Shown here in pieces: positions 36,084 to 49,221 of a stretch of DNA of 64,000 bases (position 1 is its first letter; every line of letters starts with the position of its first letter). Where the stretch lies: positions 898,688 to 962,687 of the forward strand of contig JAUJYN010000012.1 of the NCBI GenBank assembly GCA_030737835.1. The letters are read 5' to 3'. Under the pieces are notes generated by a model. The model did not search any database. It had not been told where the DNA came from and was given only the letters and a program-made list of their open reading frames with translations. Made by a program: the position numbers and the translations under genes. The DNA comes from Acorus gramineus (Eukaryota > Streptophyta > Magnoliopsida > Acorales > Acoraceae).

Positions 36084-36403
36084 GTGGTATGAGCCATTCA
36101 ACCCTGTGCGTGAGGGGGCCATATTCACCGAGGACATAGTGTCTTCACCCGCTTCCACATTTCGGATACACTTTTATAATCCCTATCTCATTTATATCTT
36201 GTTTTTCCTATATATTTTAGAGAATGCATGATTTGATATATATATATCTCATTTATATTCTTGATGTGATTATTATAAGAATTTGTGTTTAGTCTAATAT
36301 TTGTTTGTCTCGCACAATACAATGCTGATGGCTTAATTGATGATCTCGAAATTGTCGTTAAGATTTTGCCTTTGTCTACAATTTTTTTTTTATATAACTC
36401 TTA

Positions 36404-37100
36404 GACCCCATTGGGTTCGTGTCATTTTCTTTTATGGATTTTTTTTTAAGAATCATTTTACAATGAATCATGTTACTAGGAATCCAGATTCCATAAAAAT
36501 GTTTGGTTCACTAATAGATTTATGCAAAGAATCATTTTTCAGTGTTTAGTTCACGCATAGATTTTCTGTAAGGAATCTGGTTCGAACGTCTAAAATACTC
36601 TTACTATTATACATCTACTTATAAAAATTATTTATTCATCCATATCACAATTATAAAAAAAGAAGTAATTTATTTATAAATATTTAACAAATAAAAATAG
36701 ATAAAACAACTAATTACATAATTAAACATATACCAATAATAATTTTTTAAAATTAATTGAATATTATGAACTCCCTTAAGAAAAAGAGAGGAGGAGGTGA
36801 ATAAAAAAAAGAAGAGATGAGGCTATTTATTTTAAAAGGATGTAAATAGTAATTTCATTAATTTATAAATGGTATGATAGTAATTTAATTTAGGATTCTT
36901 GGTGGAATTTGAAATTACCACCACAAAAGACAGGAATCTAATTCCACCATATTTTTTCACGTGTATGGATTTTATTCCAGTGGAGCCTATAATTACCATC
37001 AAGATTTTCACTAATCAAATACTAGATTTTACACAATTTTTTGGTACTCTCACATTGAATCAAATTTTATCCTAGATTGACACGAACCAAATGGGGCCTC
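36404..37100. mobile_element. MITE, CCCATTTGGTTCGTG family (copy 2)
   Basis: Left end GACCCCATTGGGTTCGTGTC and right end GACACGAACCAAATGGGGCC are inverted repeats of about 20 bp. The direct repeat CTCTTA stands on both sides (36398-36403 and 37101-37106). At 697 bp it is the longest uninterrupted copy in the window and non-coding. Inner blocks GAATCATTTTTCAGTGTTTA and CTTACTATTATACAT align with the copy at 51360. Confidence 0.8.
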
Positions 37101-37319
37101 CTCTTATTGGTAGAAAATAGTAACAAGAGACGGATTCCAAATGTAGACTATTGAAGCAAACAAATAAAATAATAATAATAAATGTCTAACAAAAAGGTAT
37201 TAATACAAGAATTTAGAAGATTGATTTAAAAAAACTACTCAAAAGGCAAAGCTAAAATAAAAATCAAAGTTGGAATGAAGACATGAAAAAGACACAAAGG
37301 ATAGGAAATCTACCCCCCA

Positions 37320-38150
37320 AATATTGTGATGATTCTTTCTTTTGCACTTATATTTCTTTTATGGGTAAGTTGTCGATGAAAGATAAATAAGATGTAAATA
37401 ACAATTTATAAAAAATAAAAAAATAATTTAACATATAAATCCCTTCATATGTAAGAGATGATAACATATGATTTGATATGTTGGCCTTCTTCCTTATACC
37501 AGCATGATAAATTATGTAAAATAACATAATCTATATCGATTTATTCTAAAAAATAATTATACCTATCTATTTATTTTAAACAAATAAGTTTTTTTTTACT
37601 TATTCCCTGTATTCTATGGGTTCAGATCCAATCAGTATTATTATTATACCCCCCGTATAGGGTGTGACTTAAGTTATTCGTTCCTGATAGCTATACTGGG
37701 ATAGATAACAATCCAGGCTGAATAAGCAACTTTTTGTTTAGTTGTTTTTTTTGTTATTCTCATTAGGAAACGTAAAACTGACTTTTTTGTTGTTTGGTTC
37801 ACCTTGGATAAAGTGATAATAAATGGTTGATAAGGGATGAATAAGAGTTTATGATTTTTTTAAATGACAATTATACCCCCTGAGAATAGTGTGAGAGATA
37901 TATGATTGATTAGATAGATGTGACAGTTTTTAGAATCTGTGTGAGTCTGTTAGGTGAGATAAATTTTTTTAAATGACAGAGAAGAGTATTTTTATCCATT
38001 GGTATAGAAAAACATTGATAAGTAATTTCACAATTTCCTTAGAATAGTTATCAGGTCTTATCTTAGCTTATCCAGACATAACTATCGGAGTTTATTATGT
38101 TAAAATAAACAGTTTTTTTTATCTTATTCTGAATTTATTTATCTAACAGG
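37320..38150. repeat. Composite of diverged MITE-like sequence
   Basis: Blocks like GAATAAGCAACTTTTTGTTTAG, ATAATTATACCTAT and CAGACATAACTAT recur in inverted order across the stretch (37673-37745 against 38050-38150), which suggests a decayed inverted-repeat element. Text is shared with 25640-25985 and 53842-54276. Exact ends are not placed. Confidence 0.35.
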
Positions 38151-38387
38151 AGGGATATAGTTTGATTCATTGACTGAATAAATTAATACCGATGATCGAT
38201 AGTTTCAGAATTCTATTTTATCCTATTTCCCTGTTCCTCTACCCACACAATGCTCTATTGTTTTCGCTCCCCACAAAAAAAAAAAAAAAGAAAAAAAAAG
38301 AGCGCCGAATCGAAAAACTAAAAACGTGTGAAATCCAAAAACGAACTTTTCTTTTTCTTTTTTTCGAATCCCCGCTCGTCACCCCAC

Positions 38388-38395
38388 TATAAAAA
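38388..38395 (+). promoter_or_regulatory. TATA box of the VIM gene
   Basis: TATAAAAA in the context CACTATAAAAACCC lies 56 bp upstream of the start codon at 38444, with a C/A-rich leader between. It is one of the best core-promoter matches in the window. Confidence 0.65.
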
Positions 38396-38443
38396 CCCTC
38401 CCACATCAAACCCTACAAACCCTCTCTCTCATTCCAAGAAACG

Positions 38444-41400
38444 ATGGCTCACGTTAGCGACCTCCCCTGCGACGGCGACGGCGCGTGCATGTCGTGCAAG
38501 GCGACTCCTCCGCCGGAGGACCGCCTCCACTGCCGGACCTGCATCACCCCCTGGCACGTCGCGTGCCTCACCCGGAAACCCGAAACCCTGGCCTCCGTCG
38601 CCGATTGGGACTGCCCCGACTGCTCTCCCACGGTGACCGCCGCCGCGGCGTCGGGTGGTGCGGCGGTCGTTTCGGGCGGGAGTTCTTCGGGGGAGCTGAT
38701 CACGGCGATCCGGGCGATCGAGGCGGACGAGACGCTCTCCGAGGCGGAGAAGGCGAGGCGGAGGCAGGGGCTGCTCGGCGGTGGAGGCGGAGCGGTTGAG
38801 GAGGGTGACGACGATTGTGCGAGCTTTCGGTGCTCGATCTGTATCGAGATCCTTGATCGCCCTGTTACTGTAAGAATTTTTTATTCGTAATTTTTTATTT
38901 CGATTATTTATTTATCTGATCGAGAAAATGTGAGTATTGTTTGATTACATGAATTTTAATTTGTTTTTTTTAAAGATTGTGATATTCGTTTTTTTTTAAA
39001 TCTGATTTGGTTTTGTTTTCATCATTTTATTTTTTAGTTTTTGATGTGACTTTTTGACGGTAGTTTGATTGAAGGATTTGACTCTTGCTTTAGTCTTGTA
39101 TTGTTGTCGCTTTTGTTCATGCTTAGGTTTTGGGGATTCACTTTTTTTTTTTTTTTTAAGGTTTCGAGTGAAGTTAATTTTAATCTTCTTAAAATGTCCC
39201 TGATTTGGAAGAATTTGATATTACATGATAGTTTGATCTGTATTCGTTTGGGAGGTTCAATTAAAACTGGGTTTTAATGTTTGAACGAACGAATTCACTT
39301 CTGGAAAGTTTTGATTTGACTTCTGCGTGCGTTATTTTCTCGGTGAAGACGAAGGGCCCAAATGCGTATTTATATTTTTATTTGGTTCTTGATTTTTAAT
39401 TGCGGTTTCAGCTTACAATGACCACAATAACCCCATTGTCGTTGTTTTGGGCTTTATCTCGAGACTAAAAGATTGCAATTGGGCCTTCGTGGGCCTGGCC
39501 CATAAGCATTTCATGTTCTGTAAGCATTGTTTCAAGTGTTCATACACTCTCGGTTATTGTTTCTAATCATTTTTTTTGGGGAGAAACTATAGGAGCCTTG
39601 TTATTAAGAAATTTTTTTCTGGTGTGGTTGCTGGGACGCTATTAAGAAAAATTGTTTTCTAATATAGTATTTTCCATTAAGAAAAATATACAAAGTTCCC
39701 TCAATATAAGAAAAATGTTTATAGTTATCCTGTGTATATCTCATTTTTGTGATGAGATATGTACAATTATATAAAATTTAAAACATATTGGAACTCTAAA
39801 AATGATTACATGAGTGATTACTGTCCCTAAGGCTTTCCATGTTTATGCATTAATTTAGTTTAGTAATACTGGCTTACTGTTCCTTGAAACCTTATAGTCA
39901 TAGCTTATGCTAATTTTTTCATGCATTTTCATTTATATTTGTCAACCAAGTTGGTTTGAGTTTCTTTTGTTTGGGTCAATTACACATTAAATTTGTTAGG
40001 TTGGTTTTTATTTTTATTTTATTAAAAGAATAATAATATTTGAATGCTTGGCCTTATAATGGGTGGGGTTTTGCTTTTACACAGGCTAGGCTCATGAGCT
40101 ATGGACACTTTCGGTGCTTGGTTTGGATGTATTTAGAATCTTAAATCTCTATAATAAGCAGTTTATTTGTTAATTAATTTAGAAGTGTTGGCTATATTTT
40201 ACAAATCATTCAAAAATTTGATACATTGGCATAGAGGAATCATATATCATAATCAAAATCTTTTTTTTTTTTCTTATGATCATCATATGATCAGTTTTGT
40301 TTCATTGACTTCAGCAGTGCCCTATGTTCATGGTAAATGGTCTTCAATGGCATTCCGGATGATGCATTTGAGATCCTAAGGAAATTTCATCGCTTGATTT
40401 TATAAATTTTATCGTTCAATTGTTTCAGAAGTTTTGACAACTTTTGTTATACCTATTCATTCATATTTTCATACATTTTTCCTGTACTGTTGTCAAATGG
40501 TCCAGTCTTTTGGAGAATTGAGTCGAAAGATGATTTCATGGATAGATTTAATGCACTAAATCACTAATTAATTTCATGTCGTTTTCCTCCTAATCTATAT
40601 TCATACTTGGCATGCATTAGATGTAACTAGTGAAAAATCATAATAATGCTTTCTATGATTTCAATAATTGCTAATTCATCAAGCAAAAAATGTTGAATTT
40701 ACTTATATTGTATTATAATAGTTCCTGAAGAAATGATTACTCATCTTTAGAAAATCCTGATGTTAAGGCGTCATGCTTTATAAACTGATCACTTAATTCA
40801 CCAAGCATTTCTATGAACTAACTTGGTTTACTGCAAGTAACGATATACATTGTAATTAAATCTTTATGACCTATTTGAATAATAATGAGGAGCCAAAACA
40901 CTTTCTGAATTTTCATATGAAATGGATTCACTGTTTTCTTATTTTGTAGATGCCTTGTGGGCACAATTTCTGCCTGAAATGCTTTGAGAAATGGATCAAG
41001 CAAGGAGGTCACTCGTGTGCAAAGTGCCGTGCCTCCATCCCACCCAAAATGAAATGTCAGCCAAGAATCAACTTGGCTCTCGTTGCTGCAGTTCGCATGG
41101 CAAGATCAAAGTCAACTCCCTCCGGGGCTGACCCTTCAAAAGGCTACAATTTTGTGCACAACCAGAACAGGCCTGACAAGGCATACACGACTGAGCGGGC
41201 AAAGAAGGCAGGAAAATCCAATGCAGCAAGTGGGAAGATCTTTGTGACAATAGCTCCTGATCATTTTGGACCAATCTTGGCAGAGAATGACCCAGTCCGA
41301 AACCAGGGTGTACTAGTGGGTGAGTCATGGGAGGATCGACTTGAGTGTAGGCAATGGGGAGCACATCTTCCCCATGTAGCAGGGATTGCAGGACAGTCAG

Positions 41401-44400
41401 AGTACGGAGCACAGTCTGTGTCTCTCTCAGGAGGCTATGAAGATGATGAGGATCACGGCGAGTGGTTCTTGTATACTGGAAGGTACGTTGATTAATCTAA
41501 TTTATGGGGTTGTTGTGGCTTCATGGCATGGTCTGATTTGGTTTGCTCACAACTTTGTTCTGCTTTATGAGCTCTTGCTCCTTGATAGTGGTGTATGAAT
41601 TATGTCCTTGTATGATTGATGAACTTCCACTTATTCTGGCACTACTTAAGCCCCAGTTCTTCAATAAATGATTTTATATTGCTAGATCTGAGTTGAATTT
41701 TTCTAGATTTTCTTATTATCCATCTATAATGTTTTATGTTTTGCAGAATGGTTTCCCTTTTTTTTTATTAGTTTTTATTTAATCGTTGACCTGTTCTTTT
41801 GTAGTTCATCAATGTCCGTTGACCATTTGTTTCTAATTAGTTTTTACACATATTTGGCAGTGGTGGAAGAGATCTAAGTGGGAATAAACGTACAAACAAA
41901 GAGCAGTCCTTTGATCAGAAGTTTGAAAAGCTAAATGAGGCACTTAGGATAAGCTGCAAGAAGGGATACCCCGTCCGGGTTGTTAGGTAAGTCTTTTTGA
42001 AATGCTGCACAGGTCATATACTGGATAAGTTCTTTTCATGTAACAAACGTTCGTTTCTGGTTTTCTTATATCACCAACACGCTGAAGCATTACTTTGTTG
42101 AGTGTCACTGCAGCAGAATGGTGGAAATGTCTCCTTGTCAACGAATATCATTAAAGTTTTGCAAAGATATATCGAAGATTATGCTTGATTCACCAAGCAT
42201 TGGGGCTTTAGAGTAGAATTCACAATTGTAATCCTTATTTGGTTTTTCCACTGGCCTTAGGGCAAAATCTTTTAACAACATATTTTCATTGAGCTAAATT
42301 TAATGCCCTTCTTTTGGGGCTTGGACCCGTAGCTTAGTGGTTGTCAAGAGAATTTGCAACCAAGAAGTCATGGGTTCGAGTTCTAGCATATACCTTAAAA
42401 AAAAAAAATGATGTCTTTCCATTTACAGGTCTCACAAAGAGAAGCGTTCATCCTATGCTCCGGAAAGTGGTGTTCGTTATGATGGGATATATAGGATTGA
42501 GAGATGCTGGCGCAAAGCTGGAACACAGGTATGAATCGATACAACCAATTTAATTTTCAAAACAGCTGTCTTTTTTTGTAGGCAGATTTTTATTCTGTGT
42601 TGATAACTCCATTGGCAATATATTTTGAGTTTCTCTTAGTATGGAAGTTAGTCAAGGTTTCTTTAATTGAGTCAATTTGATCTTCTTTCTGCTGTTTTAG
42701 TTATAGCTAAATTTGGCTGAGTGATGGACCTCACATTTATCTTTGTTTTTTCACTGTTTCTGTGTATTTTTTAAAACAATTTTACCTTTTTATTTTCAAC
42801 TTGCAACTTACTATTGGGTGTGAATCAACAAGATGAAGCTTCTCTATTTAATATTTGTGACTTACCTTTGCCTTTGCAGGGTTTCAAGGTCTGCCGATAC
42901 CTGTTTGTTCGATGCGACAATGAACCTGCCCCATGGACTAGGTTTGTGCCTGTGCTCAAACCCCTAACTGACTTCATATGAACAGAGGTGTTGCATCAAC
43001 TAAAGTGTGCTCTTTGCTCAATTACTTCCTTTCAGTGAAACACATGGTGACCGCCCAAGGCCACTGCCTGTCATATCGGAGTTGAAGGGGGCAACTGATG
43101 TTTCTGAAAGAAAAGAAAGACCTGCGTGGGATTTTGATGTAAGATCATTTCTTGTATCTTGTTGTGATGGGATAAGATTGAGGAAAGGTTATCCTAATTT
43201 AGGGGATAAGAAGTCTATCAATTTTGTTTTTATTCACTTTTGTCAAAATCCGAACAAAATGGGGATAAATATTCTTCTACCCATTAAAAATCTTCATTTT
43301 CCAATTCAAACTGGGTTCTTGTCTGCCCTTTTATTTTGATTATTTTTATAACAAATATGATAAATTCTTGAAAAAAGTATTGTTTAATGAGTTGGATTTA
43401 AATGGGAATTAAACATTTACCTGATAGTGCACATATAGTATATGTGAGTTTATCAACAACATTTATAATATAGGTAACAAGGCAATTACCCTTTGTCTGA
43501 GCTTCAGATTTGTAAGAAAAACATTATTTTTGTCAGACGGCATATAGTTGAATAATTTGTCAGATGGCATTATTTTTGTCAGATGTCCATGTATACACGA
43601 ATTTCTCTTATGCATTTCATTTCAGGAAAGTGAGAATGTCTGGAAGTGGATCAAGCCTCCACCATTAAGCAGAAAGCCCGCACTGACTGGAAATGCTGAT
43701 GCTTCAAGATCTTACAAAAAGTCATCCAGGCGGAAGATTCCTCGAGGTTTGATCACTCAACACATGCGCGTGATTATATAATTACAATATCAAATCATTA
43801 ATGTATGGTTTCATTAATGCATGATGCAGAGTTTAGCTGCCTGATCTGTCAAAAGCTGATGACACAACCACTGACCACTCCTTGTGCGCATAACTTCTGT
43901 AAAGTGTGCCTGGAGCATGTTTTCGCAGGCCAATCGTTTGTTAGAGAGAGGACAAGGGAAGGGGGGAGGACCCTTCGCACTCAGAAAAATATCATGAATT
44001 GCCCAACCTGTCAGTTTGATATAACCGAGTTCCTTAAAAATCCACAGGTATAACTCTATTGTTTTTTTAAAAAAATTGACTTAGGCATTCTTAAAATCCC
44101 GTGTTTCAAATTCAGTTTTAAAAAAAAGCATTGTTTTGTTGACTTTTTAATCCCTAAGTTTTTTGGTCTGAAAATTGGCAAGGGATGAGGTTTGAAAAGC
44201 TAATCGCTAAAATGTGTTTGAATCCGTGTTTGGGAATCACTTTTCAAACGCAGATTCAAACGGAACCTTAGCTTAATGAAAATTTCCAATCTTCTTAAGG
44301 CCATCCATCCTGGGGTGCAGATCAACAGAGACCTGATGAGTTGTATAGAACAACTACAACTCCAGCTGAAAACAACAGGTGATGATGCAACAGATGATAA

Positions 44401-44560
44401 ACTGGAAGAAGAGGTTGACATTGTGGAAGGCGACATGGAGACTCCTCCAAATGCATGTAAGAGGAGGAAAACTTTGGAGCAGAAAGGAAAAATGAGTGAG
44501 GAGAAAGGCGATGATTCCCCATCGAGCCCTCTCGAAGTCGTGTTGAACAGCGATGACTGA
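38444..44560 (+). CDS. VIM1: VIM/ORTHRUS E3 ubiquitin ligase (PHD-RING-SRA-RING), methyl-cytosine binding
   Basis: Nine exons: 38444-38869, 40950-41482, 41861-41986, 42429-42528, 42880-42941, 43036-43138, 43626-43746, 43830-44047 and 44321-44560. All are GT-AG and in frame, giving 642 residues (Arabidopsis VIM1 is about 645). Domains in order: PHD finger (about 15-60, CMSCK..CRTC..H..C..CPDC), RING1 (about 130-170, CSIC...[11 protein letters not shown]...CAKC), SRA (about 238-415, with [18 protein letters not shown] and [15 protein letters not shown]), and RING2 (about 494-555, CLIC...[11 protein letters not shown]...CPTC). An acidic-basic tail with KRRK follows. The family binds hemimethylated DNA and helps MET1 maintain CG methylation in the nucleus. 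The first exon is GC-rich; intron 1 is 2.1 kb and splits RING1. Intron 3 carries a SINE. Paralogues VIM1-5 are close, so the number is nominal. Confidence 0.97.
42316..42408 (+). mobile_element. tRNA-derived SINE (copy 3), in VIM intron 3
   Basis: It carries an A box (TAGCTTAGTGGTT, 42330-42342), the family core TTGTCAAGAGAATTTGCAAC, a B box (GGGTTCGAGTTCT, 42372-42384) and a terminal A run (42397-42408). This is the layout of a Pol III-transcribed SINE. It is the best preserved of the four copies and sits in the sense orientation only 20 bp before exon 4 of the VIM gene. Confidence 0.78.
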
Positions 44561-46766
44561 CTTCGAGTGATGCTTCTTTCAGTTGCTGACTCCCTTTCCA
44601 TTTTGAAGAGCTACATTCATCGGATCCTGGTAAATATTGAATTAGTGGTGTTTTATTATCATCATCATCTCTTTTTGTTTATCATGGGTGGTAAAGCATA
44701 TATTAAAGCAAGATAATTCAAGCTTTTGGGATAGAATACAGGAGTAAGGCATATGGAAATACAGCTCTTTTGTTTTTTGTTGTTGAATTTTATATATCTA
44801 ATGTGCATATATGGTAATTTGAAATGTGATATCTCTATCGTCATTTTCAAGCTTTACCATATTCATTGTTGTGTATATGTTATCTGTCTGTGGCTTTATG
44901 TGTCATTTGCTTCCTTCATATATTTACTTTAATGATACAATAGCATGTTAAAACAAGAGACGAGCCATTGTGGGAATTGATCAATGCAGTTAAGTATGTG
45001 AATGTATGGATCTGATAATTTAATATCCATATCAGTCCTTGTACTATTATTCAAATTTGGACCTTTTCGGATTCAGAATATGTTTTGGATAATTGACATG
45101 TTTAAGCATAGATATTGGTTGGTGGGATTAAAGTAATATGTTAGGGATGAGAGATGATAAAATCTGAAATTAAATATTAAAATTAGGACTTAAGGTTTAA
45201 CCTCTTTATTTCAACATTGTAGAAAGAGAACCCAAGTTTTATATGAATTTTAGATTCGGATAATTTTTCAAGTAAATAGCTTGATGCATTTGTCTTTTTG
45301 GTATCCAAATATGGGATTTTTTTATATTTTAGTTATAAATTCGGAGCAAATCCTAATATTTCTTGGATAAGATTTTATTCAACCATCATCTTCCTTCCTC
45401 TCACAATTTCAAATGCTGACTTGTTTCTACCATTATCATTAGATTTTATAAAGAACTTTAATGACATGATTAGTCTACTTGAAAGTCATTACATAATGGA
45501 AAATTGGATTGCATTTAAGATTATATGATATTATTATTATTTTTTTAAAATTTCATGCCCTTCTACAGTGGATAAATGAACATAACTAAAAACTATTTTG
45601 TTATGGTTCTGATCATTAAGAACCTGCTTTAAATAACAGGGAATATGACTTTTGTATAACATGAATGTACTTTATTTTTCTTATAATTTCTGTTTTAATA
45701 CGGTGTCAAAACTCACCATAACTTATGGATTCAATTACACTTCCAAAACAAGTTCAGCTCACAATATGTTTATTGCAACTTAAATTTATAGTTTATAGAT
45801 TAACTTATAGATTATAATTTTTTTAATAAACAGTTGACATATTTGTTGTAATTGTTGAAAAGCAGAGAATGAAAAACTGTGGAGCTTAGTTTGAATAAGC
45901 TGTAAAATAATTTTTGCTATGTAATTGTTAAAAATATTTCTTTCAAATATAGAAATTTAATTTAATTTCTGTTTAATAACGTAATCTGATTTTACTTGTA
46001 AAATTAGTGAAATCATGGATTCCACGTTAATTTTAAAAAATAAAACTTTTTAAAAAAATAAATATAGAACTCAATCTCTATTAATAAAAAACACAACTAA
46101 AATATTCTAACTATAATCTAAATTTTATTAAAAAAAAATTACAATCCAAATAATTAATCTTAGCTTCAGTTATCTCAAATCTCTCTATATCTCTTTATTT
46201 ATCCCCTCTCTCTCTCTCTTTCTCTAAGCTCAGTTTTTGTTTTTTTAACACTCACATTTCATTCCCTGGTCTTGATTCATAAAAGATTTGTATTTAATAA
46301 ATAAAGTGAATGATAGTAATATCTAACGGTTCTTTTTAAAATAATCTATAAGTTATAATATGAAAAACACCTTTGATTCAGTTTAGAGATTATGATTTTT
46401 TTAATTGTTTTTAGCTGAAATAAGTTTTAATAAATTTAAATAAATACGTAACAACTGTTTATTTTAAATTAAAAGTTATAATATGCAATTTATTAACAAA
46501 CATATAGAATATCTGCTCTACCTCAAAAAAAAGATATATCAATTATATCTCACATGTACCTCTTCATTTTGAACAAGAGTTTAAAAGAACAGATACACGG
46601 ATACACTTTTTGTGATGTCAATGAACAAATGTTTTATTTTAGCTTCCTGGTGCTAATTCATTCATCAATTTCACAACTCAAAAACTATTTCTATATACAC
46701 ACTCCGTATTCATAATATGTATCATACATGTGATGTTGGTTATATACTCTAATCAAGCATCTGACC
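44561..46766. other. Spacer between VIM and the DUF2301 gene
   Basis: The two genes converge here. The VIM 3'UTR probably runs to about 44900 and the 3'UTR of the minus gene lies near 46600-46766. Between them is AT-rich DNA. Near 45090 ACATGTTTAAGCATAGATATTGG matches the left end of the insertion at 51822, and near 45875-46470 AGCTTAGTTTGAATAAGCTG and TTTAGCTGAAATAAG hint at an old inverted repeat. No gene is seen. Confidence 0.45.
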
Positions 46767-49221
46767 CTATTGTTCTTCCAATTTGCGACGCAAAGCCATC
46801 TTTTCCTCTTCTGGCAGCGCGTTAAACATGAACACGGATTTGTCCCCGATATCATCCTAGAATGAAAGAGTCAAGTCACTGAAAACGGTTACTCAAATCG
46901 GTCATTATATAGATGAGACATACCTTAATGGGTTGTGTGAACTTCCTCGATGCGAAGACCGTGAATAGGACCATCCACAAACCCAGTAGACCAAGTTTCA
47001 CTTTGTCATCCATCAGTCCAGACTGAACAAATTTCCAAACAAGCCAACATAAGGATGTGTTTCTTGTACAAGGTGAAACTATTCATGCATATGTTTCACA
47101 TTCCTGCAAGTCATTTTTGCATACTGTACACAGTTTGATTTTTTTAAAAAGTATATATGCTTGTCTAAAGTACATATTTAATAAAAATGAAATAAAATAA
47201 ATGCTCATTTCATACATTTTCATTTTTTTTGTAATAGAGAATGAACTGTGTTAGGTGACATGATGTATGTAGAAATGATTGCAGATGTGTCAAGAGTGTA
47301 ACAACGCTCTTTGGAAAATTGACGCCTGTAGGTCTTGGCTTACCTGATGCAGAGGAATCAAGGGTTTTGCCAACTAACATCGGGGCTTCTCGTCACCAAA
47401 AAAAGAAGAGAAAAAAATGTATAGTTGTGGTAAATTGGAAAACTAATTTGACTCCACAAGGCTGAATTGTGAAAAGATGGTTCTGTTTCCTGAAGAACTT
47501 TTATTTTAATTGTCTACATGATAGAGAATGCTAATCAAAGGAATACATATGCAATTGAAAAAACAAGTCCAAGCAAGTCGAAAGGCCATACCAGGTGACC
47601 AAGTAGTATTGTGGGGATCACAAATGTCAGGATACCAGCTTCTAACTTTCCATAGCAGAGCCCTGCATTTGATGACACCAATGATAAATATGGAACCACA
47701 TAATATACAATAAATGAACCTTTGGAAGGGTTTAGGAGCATGATATTTTGAAGGATAATGTTAGGTATAGTCTCGCATGCAGTCCCTACGTGATTATGTT
47801 TTTTGAAAGCGTACACTTCATGTAACGCGTGTGCCTTAGTAAAAAAATAAAGTACATAATGAAATGTAACCAGTTCATCTAGTGAAGCATATATCTCATT
47901 AGCAAAATAATATTGCATAGGGAGTTTCATATAAGGACTGCATGTGATAGCACCTATTTTAAAAAGGGAAACACAAGGTTGGCAGATAAAACCAGAAGAA
48001 CATTTTATCATTCTTGCTCACGCCCATAGATGATTTGTGATATCTGATCTGTATACATTTTAGACTCCTCTACTGGAAATGTTTTCAAGATGCAAAAATC
48101 TAGATATCACTTATAAAACCAGCTACATCTGCTCTCAGAACATATTGAATAGGCAATAATGTGGTAAAAAAATATATATTATATTTAGAAATTCTAAAGA
48201 GTTGGAAAGAACAAGATCATCTACACGGTATGGATAATAATCCACTGTCTCACCTTCCTTGAAGACTAGTCCTGTCAATGATGCAAATAGGGGCCCAACA
48301 AGCCATATCGCATTCGGATTACTAAGTACATACTGGATTAGGCTCTCATCAAGAGGTCGAGCCAAACTCACATATGTTCCAAGAGATCCAACAACACCGA
48401 TCGCCCATAACGCTTGAAGGGTGCGTTTGATTGGAGTTACATATATGTGAATCAAGAACAATGATAGGCCAAGTCCTCCTGCTCCGATTGTGTATAATAA
48501 GTCACTGTTCTGCTTAATGACATCCCCCAAGGGAGTTCCATCAGGTAGAAAAGCAGCAGATGAAGCGATCACAAAAGATGTTACAGCAGTTACCAGTCCC
48601 GACCTGTATAAGATAACCTGCAACAAGTTCATATTTCAGTGACTGGATACCAATGATTAAATGAACTTGATGATCCTGATAAAAGAGAATCAGTATGGTC
48701 TGAATTTTGGACTGTAAAAATAACTGAGTGTAACATTTTCCATCTCATATACATATTTATGAAATAAAAACACCCTTGGAGAGAGAGGAAATTCCACCAA
48801 ATTCAACAACATGAAATGAGGTCAATAAATTTGGGACCCAAAGTTCAATCAAATAATTCAAACATCCAATTCTTACATTTGCACATGAAACAACAATCCA
48901 ATTTAAAAAAACTAAATTTTGCTCCTTTTCTTCCACTTCTAAGTATAATTTAGAGAGAGAGAGAGAGAGAACCTCACGAACGTCGGAGGGTTCGACGGAC
49001 CAAGGACCGTAGATCCCCTGATAGACGGTCCGATCGATGGTCTGCGTCTGCTGAGAACCCTCGCCCAAGGCCTGGCATTTCACTGCGCCCCTCGAAACCC
49101 TAGAAACCACGGAGAAATCATGGTAGCTATTATGCAGAGCCGATTTTCCGGTCGGAGACGGCGAGGGTTTCGGTGTCGGAGGAGATGATAAGGCTTTGAT
49201 GGACAAGATTGCCGCCGCCAT
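46767..49221 (-). CDS. Plastid-targeted multispanning membrane protein, DUF2301 type
   Basis: Five exons on the minus strand: 48973-49221, 48254-48617, 47592-47662, 46924-47022 and 46767-46856, all GT-AG, in frame, 290 residues. The first 45 residues are Ser/Pro/Lys-rich with few acids, as in a chloroplast transit peptide. About six hydrophobic segments follow (for example LVTAVTSFVIASSAAFL, IGAGGLGLSLFLIHIYV, AIWLVGPLFASLTGLVF, AGILTFVIPTILLGHL, LGLLGLWMVLFTVFA). The body matches the cyanobacterial/plant integral membrane family I know as DUF2301; I place it from memory of conserved blocks such as KEGLCYGKLEAG and KFTQPIKDDIGDKSVFMF. Function is unknown; a thylakoid or envelope location is inferred. 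A GA microsatellite (48956-48970) sits at the exon 1 donor, and a small MITE lies in intron 2. Confidence 0.88.
47762..47958. mobile_element. Small MITE in intron 2 of the DUF2301 gene
   Basis: The left text TAGTCTCGCATGCAGTCC and the right text GGACTGCATGTGATAGCACC form imperfect inverted repeats about 175 bp apart. The inside alternates GTACACTTCATG, AAGTACATAATGAAATG and CATATATCTCATT, a pattern shared with 14590-14720 and 23040-23180. Confidence 0.5.
48956..48970. repeat. GA microsatellite at an exon boundary
   Basis: A run of GA units abuts the exon 1 donor of the DUF2301 gene (on the coding strand GAG|GTTCTCTCTCTCTC). Length changes here would fall just inside the intron, next to the splice site. 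Confidence 0.85.

Noticed and set aside
42316-42408. Possible tRNA gene
   Set aside because: A and B boxes are present, but no acceptor-stem or anticodon-arm pairing can be drawn and it has a poly-A tail, so it is a SINE.
43007-43339. 110-codon frame at the start of a VIM exon
   Set aside because: Read-through of exon 6 (43036-43138) into its intron; the part beyond the GTAAGA donor is intron sequence.
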